Counted from the first letter of the stretch, positions 24,353 to 31,317 are shown. The stretch: 37,632 nucleotides of DNA from an uncultured Pseudoflavonifractor sp. (GCA_947577065.1 CANPTT010000021.1:1-37632); one strand, 5' to 3'. Numbers and translations: made by a program. The notes: generated from the letters alone by a model not told the origin.

Positions 24353-25044
24353 GGGGCGGCAGGGCCAACGCCGGCATCCAGGGCCGGGAGATCTGGATCG
24401 AGCGGTATAACCCCAACCCGGTGACCTACCTTCCGGGCCATGAGCTGACCCACTGGCTCCAGGAGACGGCGCCGGAGCGCTGGACGAGGCCACGGCCAAC
24501 TGCGCGGGACGACTGCTTCAGGACGGAAGGGTGCTGGAGGAGTTCATCGAGAGGCACCGGACAGACCGGAGCATGCTGGAGAAGCTGCTGGAGGCCATCC
24601 GGGAGGCTATGGAGAGAAGCGTGCAAAAAGAACCTGCCTCCACAAAGGAGACGGAAGATATCCACTGCTCCTTGAAAGCGTTTGCGGATGGACGGCAGTT
24701 TGTGGAGGTGGACACAGATCAAGCCCAGTTTGATGGTTTCATGAAATCATTAATATTGAGCCTGTGGCAAAAGGGCTCCTGTTAAAGGACATCACAGATA
24801 TAAGAAACATCACACAGGAGACTCGTGACTCTTACGGGGAAAATCCCCAGGTCAGATTCCTGTGTGATGCCTCTATGGACAGTATACGCTCAAACATACA
24901 AAAAGGCAACAGAGAAGTTTCGACAGAGTCCAAAGCAAAACCCACACGCGGACCCTTCGCCACCGAGAAAGGGACCGAAGCGAGGCTGGTGTGGGATCAG
25001 TATGTGGGCAAGCGCCTCCACCCGGAGACGGCGGACCGGATCAA
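24353..25044 (+). pseudogene. Scrambled remnant of a second polyvalent toxin gene
   Basis: Three blocks copy parts of the 20500-24099 gene in a different order. Block 1 (24353-24603) matches 22991-23347 with a 106-base deletion that breaks the frame; it keeps HELTHWLQE, and its last 127 bases are identical to 23221-23347. Block 2 (24595-24739) matches 22181-22325 with two mismatches. Block 3 (about 24740-25044) matches about 22640-22940 but is clearly divergent: protein frame HEIINIEPVAKGLLLKDIT against GVINIKPTSKGLLLKDIT. Blocks 1 and 2 join at the shared word GGCCATCCGGG. The catalytic part of the internal module (22326-22640) is missing. The stretch is non-coding as a whole; it shows that another allele of the toxin existed here. 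Confidence 0.85.
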
Positions 25045-25075
25045 CGCGTATTGCGTTTCTCTCTTGTTATCTATA

Positions 25076-25102
25076 TTGTAAAATAGTAAAATATGGTATA
25101 AT
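25076..25102 (+). promoter_or_regulatory. Probable promoter of the DUF4926-like gene
   Basis: An extended -10, TGGTATAAT (hexamer 25097-25102), lies about 35-45 bases before the small gene. TTGTAA (25076-25081) is a possible -35, with a short 15-base spacer. Confidence 0.55.
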
Positions 25103-25142
25103 CATTTTATATCCAGGAAAGAAGGAAGCGTAGATAAAGGAA

Positions 25143-25310
25143 TTGGATCATGTGCGGCTGATCAGAAATTTTGAGGATCTGCCATCTGGGACAGAAGGAA
25201 CCATCGTTTTCGTATATGATGGATCCAATTTTAAGATTGAATTTTTTGACAATAATGGTGATACGATCGGCATTTACACGATTGAGAAAAAATATCTTGA
25301 AAGAGTATAA
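25143..25310 (+). CDS. DUF4926-like small protein, possible orphan immunity protein
   Basis: A 55-residue protein (from TTG 25143) reading LDHVRLIRNFEDLPSGTEG... and ending IEKKYLERV. The pattern (short acidic protein, early D.V.L, the GTEGTIV turn, a F.IEF.D..GDTI stretch and a closing L) matches the DUF4926 family, small beta-rich proteins often encoded next to toxins. The best Shine-Dalgarno (GGAAG, 25124-25128) is five bases before an in-frame ATA at 25134, which would give MKELDHVRL; TTG 25143 and GTG 25152 are other in-frame starts. It is AT-rich, has its own promoter, and directly follows the broken toxin copy. Immunity to a lost toxin is inferred, not shown. Confidence 0.65.
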   Translation: MDHVRLIRNFEDLPSGTEGTIVFVYDGSNFKIEFFDNNGDTIGIYTIEKKYLERV

Positions 25311-25368
25311 GACAGAGGGACGGTTCTTTTACGCAGAAATCATCGCGTGAAAGAACCATCCCCCTGTC
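25311..25368. repeat. Inverted repeat, GGGACGGTTCTTTT type
   Basis: Arms 25311-25334 and 25345-25368 pair over 24 bases with three mismatches, around a 10-base loop. The element starts at the base after the DUF4926-like stop codon and could act as its terminator. It shares GGGACGG...CCATCCCC with the elements at 24103 and 24202, so it belongs to a repeat family. Confidence 0.75.
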
Positions 25369-25370
25369 TC

Positions 25371-25404
25371 AGGAGCCGTCGTTATAAAACGGCGGCTCCC
25401 TTTT
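25371..25404 (+). terminator. Hairpin with short T run
   Basis: GGAGCCGTCGTT (25372-25383) pairs with AACGGCGGCTCC (25388-25399) with one G-T pair, followed by CTTTT. It probably closes the accessory island on the plus strand and insulates the convergent GTPase gene. Confidence 0.6.
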
Positions 25405-25480
25405 GTTGTATCAATGGGAATTTTCCGTTGCGCCGGTATGCAGCAGGACGGTCCTCCCGGACCGGCGGAGCGGCAAGCTC

Positions 25481-28102
25481 TTACTTCCTCTCCGCCCGCT
25501 CAAAGGCGTCCTTTACCGGACTGTTGGGCAGGCGCATATTGGTCTTTTTCAAAATGGCCGCGATCTCCCCCTGGGCCTGCTCCACCTCGGCCCGCAGGTC
25601 CTGGGCCGAAAGGCGCAGGGCCCCGTGGCCCAGGATGATGAACTGGACCGGGCCGTCGGAGGTGGCCACACAGACCCGGTTGTTCCCCTCCTTCTGGAGC
25701 CGGTAGCTGGCCTTTTCAATGTAGCTGTCCGCCGTCTCGGCCTCCTTGGTGTAAACGACGTGGATGTTGTGATATTTGCTCACCGAGCCGGTCCCCTGAG
25801 GGACCTTGTAGGCGTCAAAAACCAGGATCACCCGGTTTTTGCGAAACCCCTGATAGTTGCTCAGAATATCAGCCAAAGTCTTCCGGGCAGCGGACAGATC
25901 CTCCCGGGCCAGGGCCTTGAGCTCCTCCCAGGCGAAGATCATGTTGTAGCCGTCCACCAGCAAATACTCCGGGCCGCTGGGGGCAGGCGGGATGGTGCGG
26001 GGAGCGTCGGAAAGACTGGTACGTCTGGGCTTAGGGGGCGGTTCAAAGGCCCGGGGCTTAACAGCTCCGTAGGTCTTTTCAAAGATGGCCTTCAACTCCC
26101 TGTCCTCCTCCAGGCTGCCGGAGATGGCGGCCCTTCGGGGAGCAGGCTTTTCTGGTTCAGCGGGGGCGGGCTTTTCGGTCAGTGAGATGGACAGGTGCAT
26201 ATGGTTTTCCACCTCATCCCAGGGCACATAATAGCCCGCCCCGTGGGCACAGAAGATGGAGCCGGTGGGGTTTTCGGTATCTCCATCGGGGTCATAGGAG
26301 GACCGGGCCACAATGGTCTCCTGGTCCGGGCAGGGGCGGTAGGGACCGGGAAGGCAGGTCAATCTGCCCCGGCCCTTCGTGTAGGCCGCCACCTCAGCGG
26401 CATAGTCCCGAAGCTGAGAGACAGGGCCGCCGCCTGTCAGGACCACCTCCCCGCCCACAGTCTCCGGGGCGTCCGTCTCTCCGCCCATGCGCTGAAGGTC
26501 CGCCAGGGCATGGCCCAAATTGGCCTGGGGCAGCTCCAGCCGGAAGGAATACCAGGGCTCCAGCAGAACGCTTTTCGCCTTGCGGAGTCCCTGTCGAACG
26601 GCCCGGTAGGTGGCCTGACGAAAGTCCCCTCCCTCGGTGTGCTTCTCGTGGGCCCGGCCCGCCACCAGCGTCAGCTTCATATCGGTGATGGGGGACCCGG
26701 TCAGCACGCCGCGGTGGGGCTTTTCCGCCAGATGGGTCAGGATGAGCCGCTGCCAGTTCCGGTCCAGCACGTCCTCCGAGCAGATGGCGTCAAACTGGAG
26801 ACCGCTGCCAGGGGGCAGAGGCTCCAGCAGGACATGGACCTCGGCATAGTGGCGAAGGGGCTCAAAGTGGCCCACCCCCTCCACAGGGGCGGCGATGGTC
26901 TCGGCATAGACGATGTTTCCGGGGCCGAAGTCCACCGCAAGGCCAAAACGGTCTAAAATAAGCCGCTTCAAAATCTCCGCCTGGACCTGCCCCATGAGCC
27001 GGAGATGGATCTCCCCCAACTCCTCGTTCCATTCCAGATGGAGCCGGGGATCCTCCTCCTCCAGAAGCCGCAGCTTGGGAAGAACGGCGTGGGGGTCGGC
27101 CCCCTCGGGCAGGATCAGCTGATAGGCCAGGGCGGGCTCCAAAGCGGGCGGAGCCCATGGCCCCTCCGCCCCAAGGGGCTGCCCGGGGCAGGTGGAGGAA
27201 AGCCCGGTGACAGCGCACACCGTCCCCGCCGGAGCCTCCTCCACAGGGGTAAATTTGGCCCCGGAATAGATGCGGATCTGGTCCACCTTCTCCGTTCCAT
27301 CCCCAGTGGGCAGGACAGAGCGGACCCGGAGGGCGCCCCCCGTGATCTTCATGTGAGAGAGCCTGCCCCCCTGTGGATCCCGGGATATTTTAAAAACCCG
27401 GGCGGCAAACTCCTTTCCCCACCGGGGCCGGGGAGCAAAGCGGGAAAGGGCACGCAGAAGTTCATCCACCCCCTCCACCTTCAACGCCGAGCCAAACAGG
27501 CAGGGAAAGAGCTCTCTCTGCCCGATCAGGCGGCGGAGTGTGTCGTCGGATAGACTCTCCGCCGCCATATATTCCTCCAAGGCCCCCTCATCCCCCAGGG
27601 CCGCCTCCTCCCAAAAGGGGGACGTACCGATGGTCGTCCAGTCCAGAACGGTAGGGGAGAGGGCGGCGCGGAGCTTTTCCAGCAGGGCGGCCCGGTCCGT
27701 TCCCGGCTGGTCCATCTTATTGAGAAAAAGGAAGGTGGGTACGCCATGGCGCTCCAGCAGCTTCCACAGCGTCAAGGTATGGCCCTGGGGCCCGTCAGGG
27801 CCGGAGATGACCAGAATGGCGCAGTCCAAAACGCACAAGGTACGCTCGGCCTCGGCGGAAAAGTCCACATGGCCGGGGGTATCCAAAAGGGTCAGCTCCA
27901 CATCCGGGAGGGGCAGGACGGCCTGCTTGGAGAAAATGGTGATGCCCCGCTCCCGCTCCAGAGCGTCGGTGTCCAGAAAGGCGTCGGCGTGGTCCACCCG
28001 CCCCAGTCTGCGAAGGGCTCCCCCCCGGTAAAGGAGGGCTTCCGACAAGGTGGTCTTTCCCGCGTCCACATGGGCCAGAATGCCAACAGTGAGCTTGTCC
28101 AT
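25481..28102 (-). CDS. TetM/EF-G-like ribosomal GTPase fused to a YacP/Rae1-type NYN ribonuclease domain
   Basis: An 873-residue protein from ATG 28102 (GGAGG eight bases upstream). Residues 1 to about 640 follow the TetM/EF-G plan: G1 AHVDAGKTT (Lys16), RGITI, DTPGHVDF (Asp74), NKMD (128-131), SALKVEG, then domains II-V including SPITDMKLTLVAGRAHEKHTE and a LLEPWYSFRLELPQANLG stretch like ribosomal protection proteins. A Pro-rich linker (about 640-708) leads to an NYN domain (about 710-873) with acidic residues Asp717 (VDGYNM), Asp763 (VFDAYK), Asp792 (TADSYIE) and Asp816 (ATSDG). B. subtilis YacP/Rae1 cuts mRNA in the ribosomal A site, and EF-G/TetM bind the same site. The fusion therefore suggests a GTPase-delivered A-site ribonuclease or rescue factor. 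It could also confer tetracycline protection; that is unproven. Confidence 0.92.
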   Translation of the reverse strand: MDKLTVGILAHVDAGKTTLSEALLYRGGALRRLGRVDHADAFLDTDALERERGITIFSKQAVLPLPDVELTLLDTPGHVDFSAEAERTLCVLDCAILVISGPDGPQGHTLTLWKLLERHGVPTFLFLNKMDQPGTDRAALLEKLRAALSPTVLDWTTIGTSPFWEEAALGDEGALEEYMAAESLSDDTLRRLIGQRELFPCLFGSALKVEGVDELLRALSRFAPRPRWGKEFAARVFKISRDPQGGRLSHMKITGGALRVRSVLPTGDGTEKVDQIRIYSGAKFTPVEEAPAGTVCAVTGLSSTCPGQPLGAEGPWAPPALEPALAYQLILPEGADPHAVLPKLRLLEEEDPRLHLEWNEELGEIHLRLMGQVQAEILKRLILDRFGLAVDFGPGNIVYAETIAAPVEGVGHFEPLRHYAEVHVLLEPLPPGSGLQFDAICSEDVLDRNWQRLILTHLAEKPHRGVLTGSPITDMKLTLVAGRAHEKHTEGGDFRQATYRAVRQGLRKAKSVLLEPWYSFRLELPQANLGHALADLQRMGGETDAPETVGGEVVLTGGGPVSQLRDYAAEVAAYTKGRGRLTCLPGPYRPCPDQETIVARSSYDPDGDTENPTGSIFCAHGAGYYVPWDEVENHMHLSISLTEKPAPAEPEKPAPRRAAISGSLEEDRELKAIFEKTYGAVKPRAFEPPPKPRRTSLSDAPRTIPPAPSGPEYLLVDGYNMIFAWEELKALAREDLSAARKTLADILSNYQGFRKNRVILVFDAYKVPQGTGSVSKYHNIHVVYTKEAETADSYIEKASYRLQKEGNNRVCVATSDGPVQFIILGHGALRLSAQDLRAEVEQAQGEIAAILKKTNMRLPNSPVKDAFERAERK

Positions 28103-28171
28103 AGGGGGAGCCTCCTTTCCGGCAGAATCGTTTTTACAATTATACCACAAAGGGGCGGAGAGTCACAAGGG

Positions 28172-28429
28172 TCAGGGGGCTTTCTCCTCCGCCTTGGCGG
28201 CCAGATAGCCCTGGCAAAAGTAGTGAAGGCAGCCAAAACGTTCCACCTCAAAGTAGGCATAGAGGAAATCGTTCAGGAGTTTTTGGGCCTCCGGTCCATA
28301 GAGTTCGCCCATTTTCTTCTCTAAGTCAAATGTGATGTTATTGCAGCGCATGTACTCCGGGTCTCGGTAGAGTTCCCCCTCGTCAAAGGGCTGGGCCTGC
28401 TCAAAGAGTTCTTCTATGTGCTTGTCCAT
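28172..28429 (-). CDS. DUF6809-like small protein
   Basis: An 85-residue protein (MDKHIEELFEQAQPFDEG...) with GGAGGAAATTT before ATG 28429. It is acidic and helical, without signal peptide or membrane segment, and resembles small Clostridial proteins of the DUF6809 type, which often lie beside a small helix-turn-helix gene. Here it is divergent from exactly such a gene (28530), and both share a palindrome-rich control region. The biochemical role is unknown. It ends about 70 bases before the GTPase-NYN gene starts, on the same strand, so some read-through into that gene is possible. Confidence 0.75.
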   Translation of the reverse strand: MDKHIEELFEQAQPFDEGELYRDPEYMRCNNITFDLEKKMGELYGPEAQKLLNDFLYAYFEVERFGCLHYFCQGYLAAKAEEKAP

Positions 28430-28448
28430 AAATTTCCTCCTTCTCTGT

Positions 28449-28508
28449 ATAGGCAATATTGCCTATCACACTTATCTCTTATTATAGGCAATAATAGAGA
28501 TAAGTCAA
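28449..28508. promoter_or_regulatory. Shared promoter/operator between DUF6809-like and Xre genes
   Basis: The minus strand has TTGACT (28508-28503) and TATAAT (28486-28481), 16 bases apart, for the DUF6809-like gene. A perfect 18-bp palindrome, ATAGGCAATATTGCCTAT, covers 28449-28466. A second dyad (CTTATCTCTTATTAT ... ATAATAGAGATAAG, about 28471-28504) covers the promoter itself. The TAGGCAATA half-word occurs in both. Binding and autoregulation by the Xre protein is likely. Confidence 0.7.
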
Positions 28509-28529
28509 CAGGGAACGGAGGTGGAACCC

Positions 28530-28745
28530 ATGATTTCTTATGCGCCGCTTTGGGAAACCATGAAAAAGCGGGGTGCGACGACTTACACATTACAGGTCAA
28601 GGGAGATATCAGTAGTTCCACCATCCGCAGGATGAAAGCAGGACAGTCTATTTCCACAAATTCTTTGGATGCCTTATGTAAGCTGTTACAGTGTGGATTG
28701 GAAGATATTGCCGTATACTTGCCTGATAACGAGGAACCGAAATAA
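28530..28745 (+). CDS. Small Xre/Cro-type helix-turn-helix regulator
   Basis: A 71-residue single-domain DNA-binding protein: MISYAPLWETMKKRGATTYTL, then DISSSTIRRMKAGQSISTNSLDALCKLLQC, the helix-turn-helix, and DIAVYLPD at the end, as in many small YozG/Cro-like regulators. ATG 28530 has CGGAGGTG six bases upstream; a GTG further up would be inside that site. It is divergent from the DUF6809-like gene and lies beside two palindromes. It probably represses the shared region. Confidence 0.88.
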   Translation: MISYAPLWETMKKRGATTYTLQVKGDISSSTIRRMKAGQSISTNSLDALCKLLQCGLEDIAVYLPDNEEPK

Positions 28746-28782
28746 CGTCCGGTGGCTATTTACCACCGGGCGTTTCTGTTTT
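28746..28782. terminator. Shared terminator of two convergent regulators
   Basis: CGTCCGGTGG (28746-28755) pairs with CCACCGGGCG (28763-28772) with one G-T pair, followed by TTTCTGTTTT. It lies right after the plus-strand regulator and overlaps the end of the minus-strand one. Confidence 0.75.
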
Positions 28783-29007
28783 ATCAGGGAGCAGGTTTTC
28801 ATAGGGCACATTCAAAATTTTCTGTAAAACCCGCAGTTCCCAAACGCAAATATGCCGCTGTCCTACTTCAATTTTTGCCAGCGCAATACGGGCAATGTCA
28901 CAATCATGGGTCTGAAGACGGGCGGCAAGCTGTTCCTGCGTCAGTCCCCGCTGCTCCCGCGCCGCACGAATACATTGTCCCACTTCCCTGTCAGAGTCAT
29001 AATTCAC
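28756..29007 (-). CDS. Xre-family helix-turn-helix regulator
   Basis: An 83-residue protein from GTG 29007, chosen because GGGGAGG is seven bases upstream. It reads MNYDSDREVGQCIRAAREQRG, then LTQEQLAARLQTHDCDIARIALAKIEVGQRHI, a clear helix-turn-helix, and ends at a flexible tail after LNVPYENLLP. It has no effector domain. A dyad TTGCAC-8-GTGCAA lies just upstream (29023-29042) and is a likely autoregulatory operator. The targets are unknown. Confidence 0.88.
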   Translation of the reverse strand: MNYDSDREVGQCIRAAREQRGLTQEQLAARLQTHDCDIARIALAKIEVGQRHICVWELRVLQKILNVPYENLLPDKTETPGGK

Positions 29008-29022
29008 GCTGCCGCCTCCCCA

Positions 29023-29042
29023 TTGCACCTATATTAGTGCAA
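29023..29042. promoter_or_regulatory. Likely operator dyad of the Xre regulator
   Basis: TTGCAC (29023-29028) and GTGCAA (29037-29042) form a perfect inverted repeat around an 8-base AT-rich spacer, 16 bases before the start codon. The spacer read on the minus strand (TAATATAG) could be the -10 region. Confidence 0.6.
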
Positions 29043-29101
29043 CGCAAAAAAGAATATGATCCACCTGATTTCCTCTGTTTTAGGTGGGTGAGCCGGAGGA
29101 C

Positions 29102-29161
29102 CATTCTTTGCCGCCAAAGAATGACCCCCCGGAACCCTGTAGGGGCGCATAGTATGCGCCC
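29102..29161. repeat. Two short palindromic repeats in a gene-free stretch
   Basis: CATTCTTTG-CCGC-CAAAGAATG (29102-29123) is a perfect 9-bp inverted repeat. GGGCGCAT-AGT-ATGCGCCC (29143-29161) is a perfect 8-bp inverted repeat preceded by GTAGG. The second is repeated in opposite orientation at 31144-31162. They look like dispersed intergenic repeats rather than terminators. Confidence 0.65.
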
Positions 29162-29208
29162 GTTCCGGTTCCACTCCAAGGACCAGGAGACCTTAGGGGC
29201 GAGCAAAG

Positions 29209-29239
29209 AAAAGACCGACTGAACCTTTGTCAGTCGGCC
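29209..29239 (-). terminator. Terminator of the Fic gene
   Basis: On the minus strand GGCCGACTGA-CAAAGGT-TCAGTCGGTC forms a stem (arms 29230-29239 and 29213-29222) followed by TTTTC. It begins six bases after the fic stop. Confidence 0.8.
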
Positions 29240-29245
29240 CTTCCC

Positions 29246-30016
29246 TTATCTTGTCCCTTTGTCCCTTTGCCTTTCCGCTCGCTCGATCTGCTTTGCCCAG
29301 GTTTTTTCTGTCTGCGCCCGTAGAAAGGTCCGCAGCGGCTCCAGCTCCTGCCGGGTGTCCCATGCCTCCAGCGCCTCGTAATATCTCCGCCGGTCCTCCT
29401 CGTGGATGATGATAGGGGGATGGCCGTGGAGAACCAGCAGATAGTTCATCGTCAACCTGCCCACTCTGCCGTTTCCGTCCGCGAAAGGATGGATGTTCTC
29501 AAACTTGGCGTGGAAGTATGCCGCAGCCGTCAGAACGTCTTTGGGATCAATGCCCCTCACTTCCTCCAGCAGCTCCGCCATTTCCACCCCCACATCCTCC
29601 GGGGCGGCGCCCACTTCCTCCCTGCCCGTCACATAGTCGTGGCGCTTGTACTCGCCGGGGCGCTCCCCAAGCTGCCAACGGCGCGAGTCGTAGGTTCCGT
29701 GGGTCAACTGGAGCTGAAATTCACGAATCAAAGCTTCGTCCAAGGGGCGTCTGTCCCGAAAGGCCAAAAGAAACAGCTCATTGGCCTCCTTGGCATTGCG
29801 GATCTCAAAGAGGGTCCGCAGGTCCCCGGTATAGGAGGTAACGCCGTCATGCTCAAAGACCTCTCTGGTGTCGTGATAGGTGATCTTCTCGTTTTCGATT
29901 TTCCCGGAGTGGTAAGCAAAGGCGATACTGTGGCCGTTCAGGGCTTCGGCCAGTTCCGCATCTGTCTGTGGTTTTTTGTGCCGCCACAATTCCAGCGCCC
30001 TCTCATAATTGTTCAT
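29246..30016 (-). CDS. Fic-family AMP-transferase with N-terminal inhibitory helix
   Basis: A 256-residue protein from ATG 30016 (GGAGG upstream). The active site motif is HPFADGNGRVGR, with catalytic His176. A motif of the S/TxxxE(G/N) type, SGKIEN (Ser37, Glu41, Asn42), lies near the N-terminus. In class II Fic proteins this helix blocks ATP binding and keeps the enzyme off. Fic enzymes transfer AMP (or another nucleotide moiety) from a nucleotide to Ser/Thr/Tyr of a target protein. No separate antitoxin gene of the VbhA/PhD type is adjacent, in line with intramolecular control. The target is unknown. It lies among small regulators in an accessory patch. Confidence 0.93.
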   Translation of the reverse strand: MNNYERALELWRHKKPQTDAELAEALNGHSIAFAYHSGKIENEKITYHDTREVFEHDGVTSYTGDLRTLFEIRNAKEANELFLLAFRDRRPLDEALIREFQLQLTHGTYDSRRWQLGERPGEYKRHDYVTGREEVGAAPEDVGVEMAELLEEVRGIDPKDVLTAAAYFHAKFENIHPFADGNGRVGRLTMNYLLVLHGHPPIIIHEEDRRRYYEALEAWDTRQELEPLRTFLRAQTEKTWAKQIERAERQRDKGTR

Positions 30017-30112
30017 GGAAAATCCTCCTACGTTCGGCAAGAGGTATTATACCACAAATCCGAAGCCTTGCGGAAAGAAATTTGCGGTGCTCAAGCGGAA
30101 TGAGGAGAATTG

Positions 30113-30151
30113 AAAAAAGGACCGTTTCCCAGTGGGAAGCAGTCCCTTTTT
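30113..30151 (-). terminator. Terminator of the small regulator at 30150-30371
   Basis: AAAAAGGACCGTTTCCCA pairs with TGGGAAGCAGTCCCTTTTT (arms about 30113-30131 and 30133-30151) with a one-base apex region and two weak pairs. It overlaps the stop codon of the minus-strand regulator. Confidence 0.75.
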
Positions 30152-30371
30152 ATTCCTCCGGCGCCGTGTATTCAATGAGTTCCCCTACGTCCACCTTCAG
30201 ATACCAGCACAGCTTACAGATCAGAGCTGCGTCGATCCGTTGGAAGTCATTGCGGCAATATTTATTGAAATTTGAACGAGGAATATCCAAGGCTTTACAA
30301 ATACTATTCTTGGAAACACGTTTTTCCTCTAAAATGCGGTTGATATTTAACGTTATTTTCCCGTAGTCCAT
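30150..30371 (-). CDS. Small Cro/cI-type helix-turn-helix regulator
   Basis: A 73-residue protein: MDYGKITLNINRILEEKRVSK, then NSICKALDIPRSNFNKYCRND, a helix-turn-helix, and a C-terminal YLKVDVGELIEY, the usual end of single-domain Xre proteins in Firmicutes. AAAGAGGG lies seven bases before ATG. The upstream region is very AT-rich (30390-30450) and contains TATAAT-like words for its promoter. It is not paired with an obvious target gene. Confidence 0.88.
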   Translation of the reverse strand: MDYGKITLNINRILEEKRVSKNSICKALDIPRSNFNKYCRNDFQRIDAALICKLCWYLKVDVGELIEYTAPEE

Positions 30372-30600
30372 AATAAAACCCTCTTTACTTCGATGGGTTT
30401 ATTATATATAATACTATCACATTTAATAATTCCCAATTACACGATTCTTTATAAGAGGAATCATTATATTGTGAGTATTAGGGGAGTTGTACGCGGACAA
30501 ACCTGCTGTTTCACCGGGCGCAGAGAGATACCGATACGGGACCGGGGAGTTCGATAAACCAGCAGAGGAGACCGAGTAATGGAAAGGGGCGGGGAAATCT

Positions 30601-31104
30601 GTGAAAAAGAAAAGGGTCCTGCTTTTCGTGCTTGCCGCCGGGGTCTGCCTGCCGCTTTTGCGATTCCCTTTTCCGCCAAAGTCCTCTCCCCGGGAGGAGC
30701 TTTATGAATGGCTGGAACGGGCGGAACGGGCCGTGGAGCAGTTGGCGGGCGGCTGGGAAAAACGGTCCATGACCGAGGTCGTCCCCCTCACTTACAAATG
30801 CAAGTCGGGGGACCCCATCGTCTATTACATCTGCAAAACCACCTATTATCAGGCCGTTCCGGAGGAGGCGGGGCTGGATCCGGCGGCTCTGGCCTGCGTG
30901 GTGGATCCGGAGACGGCGGATGAGAGCCGGGTATGTCAGGTGAACGGGGCGGAGGCCATGCTGTATACCGTGGGGGAACGGGCCTATCTCTGCTGGACCG
31001 CCGTCCCGGGGTATACCTTTGTCTTGGAGTACAACCCGGGAGAGGTGGCGGAGGAGGATATCTTCCGGATGGCGGAGAGCGTTCCTCTGGGGCAGGGGGA
31101 ATAG
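30601..31104 (+). CDS. Exported DUF4367-like protein
   Basis: A 167-residue protein from GTG 30601, preceded by AAGGGGCGGGGA. It has a short signal or anchor (KKKRVLLFVLAAGVCLPLL) followed by a mature part. The end, FVLEYNPGEVAEEDIFRMAESV, matches the closing pattern of DUF4367 domains, which occur in extracytoplasmic sensors and anti-sigma-like proteins of Clostridia. CKSGDPIVYYICKTTYYQA and the YTVGERAYLCWT strand fit a small beta-rich domain. There is no partner sigma factor nearby, so the role is unknown. Confidence 0.78.
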   Translation: MKKKRVLLFVLAAGVCLPLLRFPFPPKSSPREELYEWLERAERAVEQLAGGWEKRSMTEVVPLTYKCKSGDPIVYYICKTTYYQAVPEEAGLDPAALACVVDPETADESRVCQVNGAEAMLYTVGERAYLCWTAVPGYTFVLEYNPGEVAEEDIFRMAESVPLGQGE

Positions 31105-31143
31105 ACGGGGCGGGGGGGATCGTAGGCGGCGCCATGCCTGGGC

Positions 31144-31162
31144 GGGCGCATGATATGCGCCC
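31144..31162. repeat. Dispersed palindrome GGGCGCAT-NNN-ATGCGCCC
   Basis: Perfect 8-bp arms around GAT, followed by CTACAGG. The same element, inverted, with flanking GTAGG, is at 29143-29161. The rest of 31105-31267 holds no gene; a small CTGGC/GCCAG stem lies near 31196-31210. Confidence 0.6.
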
Positions 31163-31267
31163 CTACAGGACCTTGTCATTTAAGGTACTATACCTGGCGG
31201 CGCGCCAGGTCGTCGCGCCCCACAGGGGTGCAGGGGGCCACAGAGATGAAGGGCCCGGGAGAGGTAT

Positions 31268-31303
31268 AAAAACAGGGCCGCCCCGGAGGGCGGCCCTGTT
31301 TTT
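31268..31303. terminator. Terminator of pnp
   Basis: Arms 31268-31282 and 31289-31303 (AAAAACAGGGCCGCC and its complement) form a perfect 15-bp stem with a 6-base loop and T/A runs on both sides. It lies 15 bases after the pnp stop. Confidence 0.9.
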
Positions 31304-31317
31304 ATGGTTTTTGGGGT

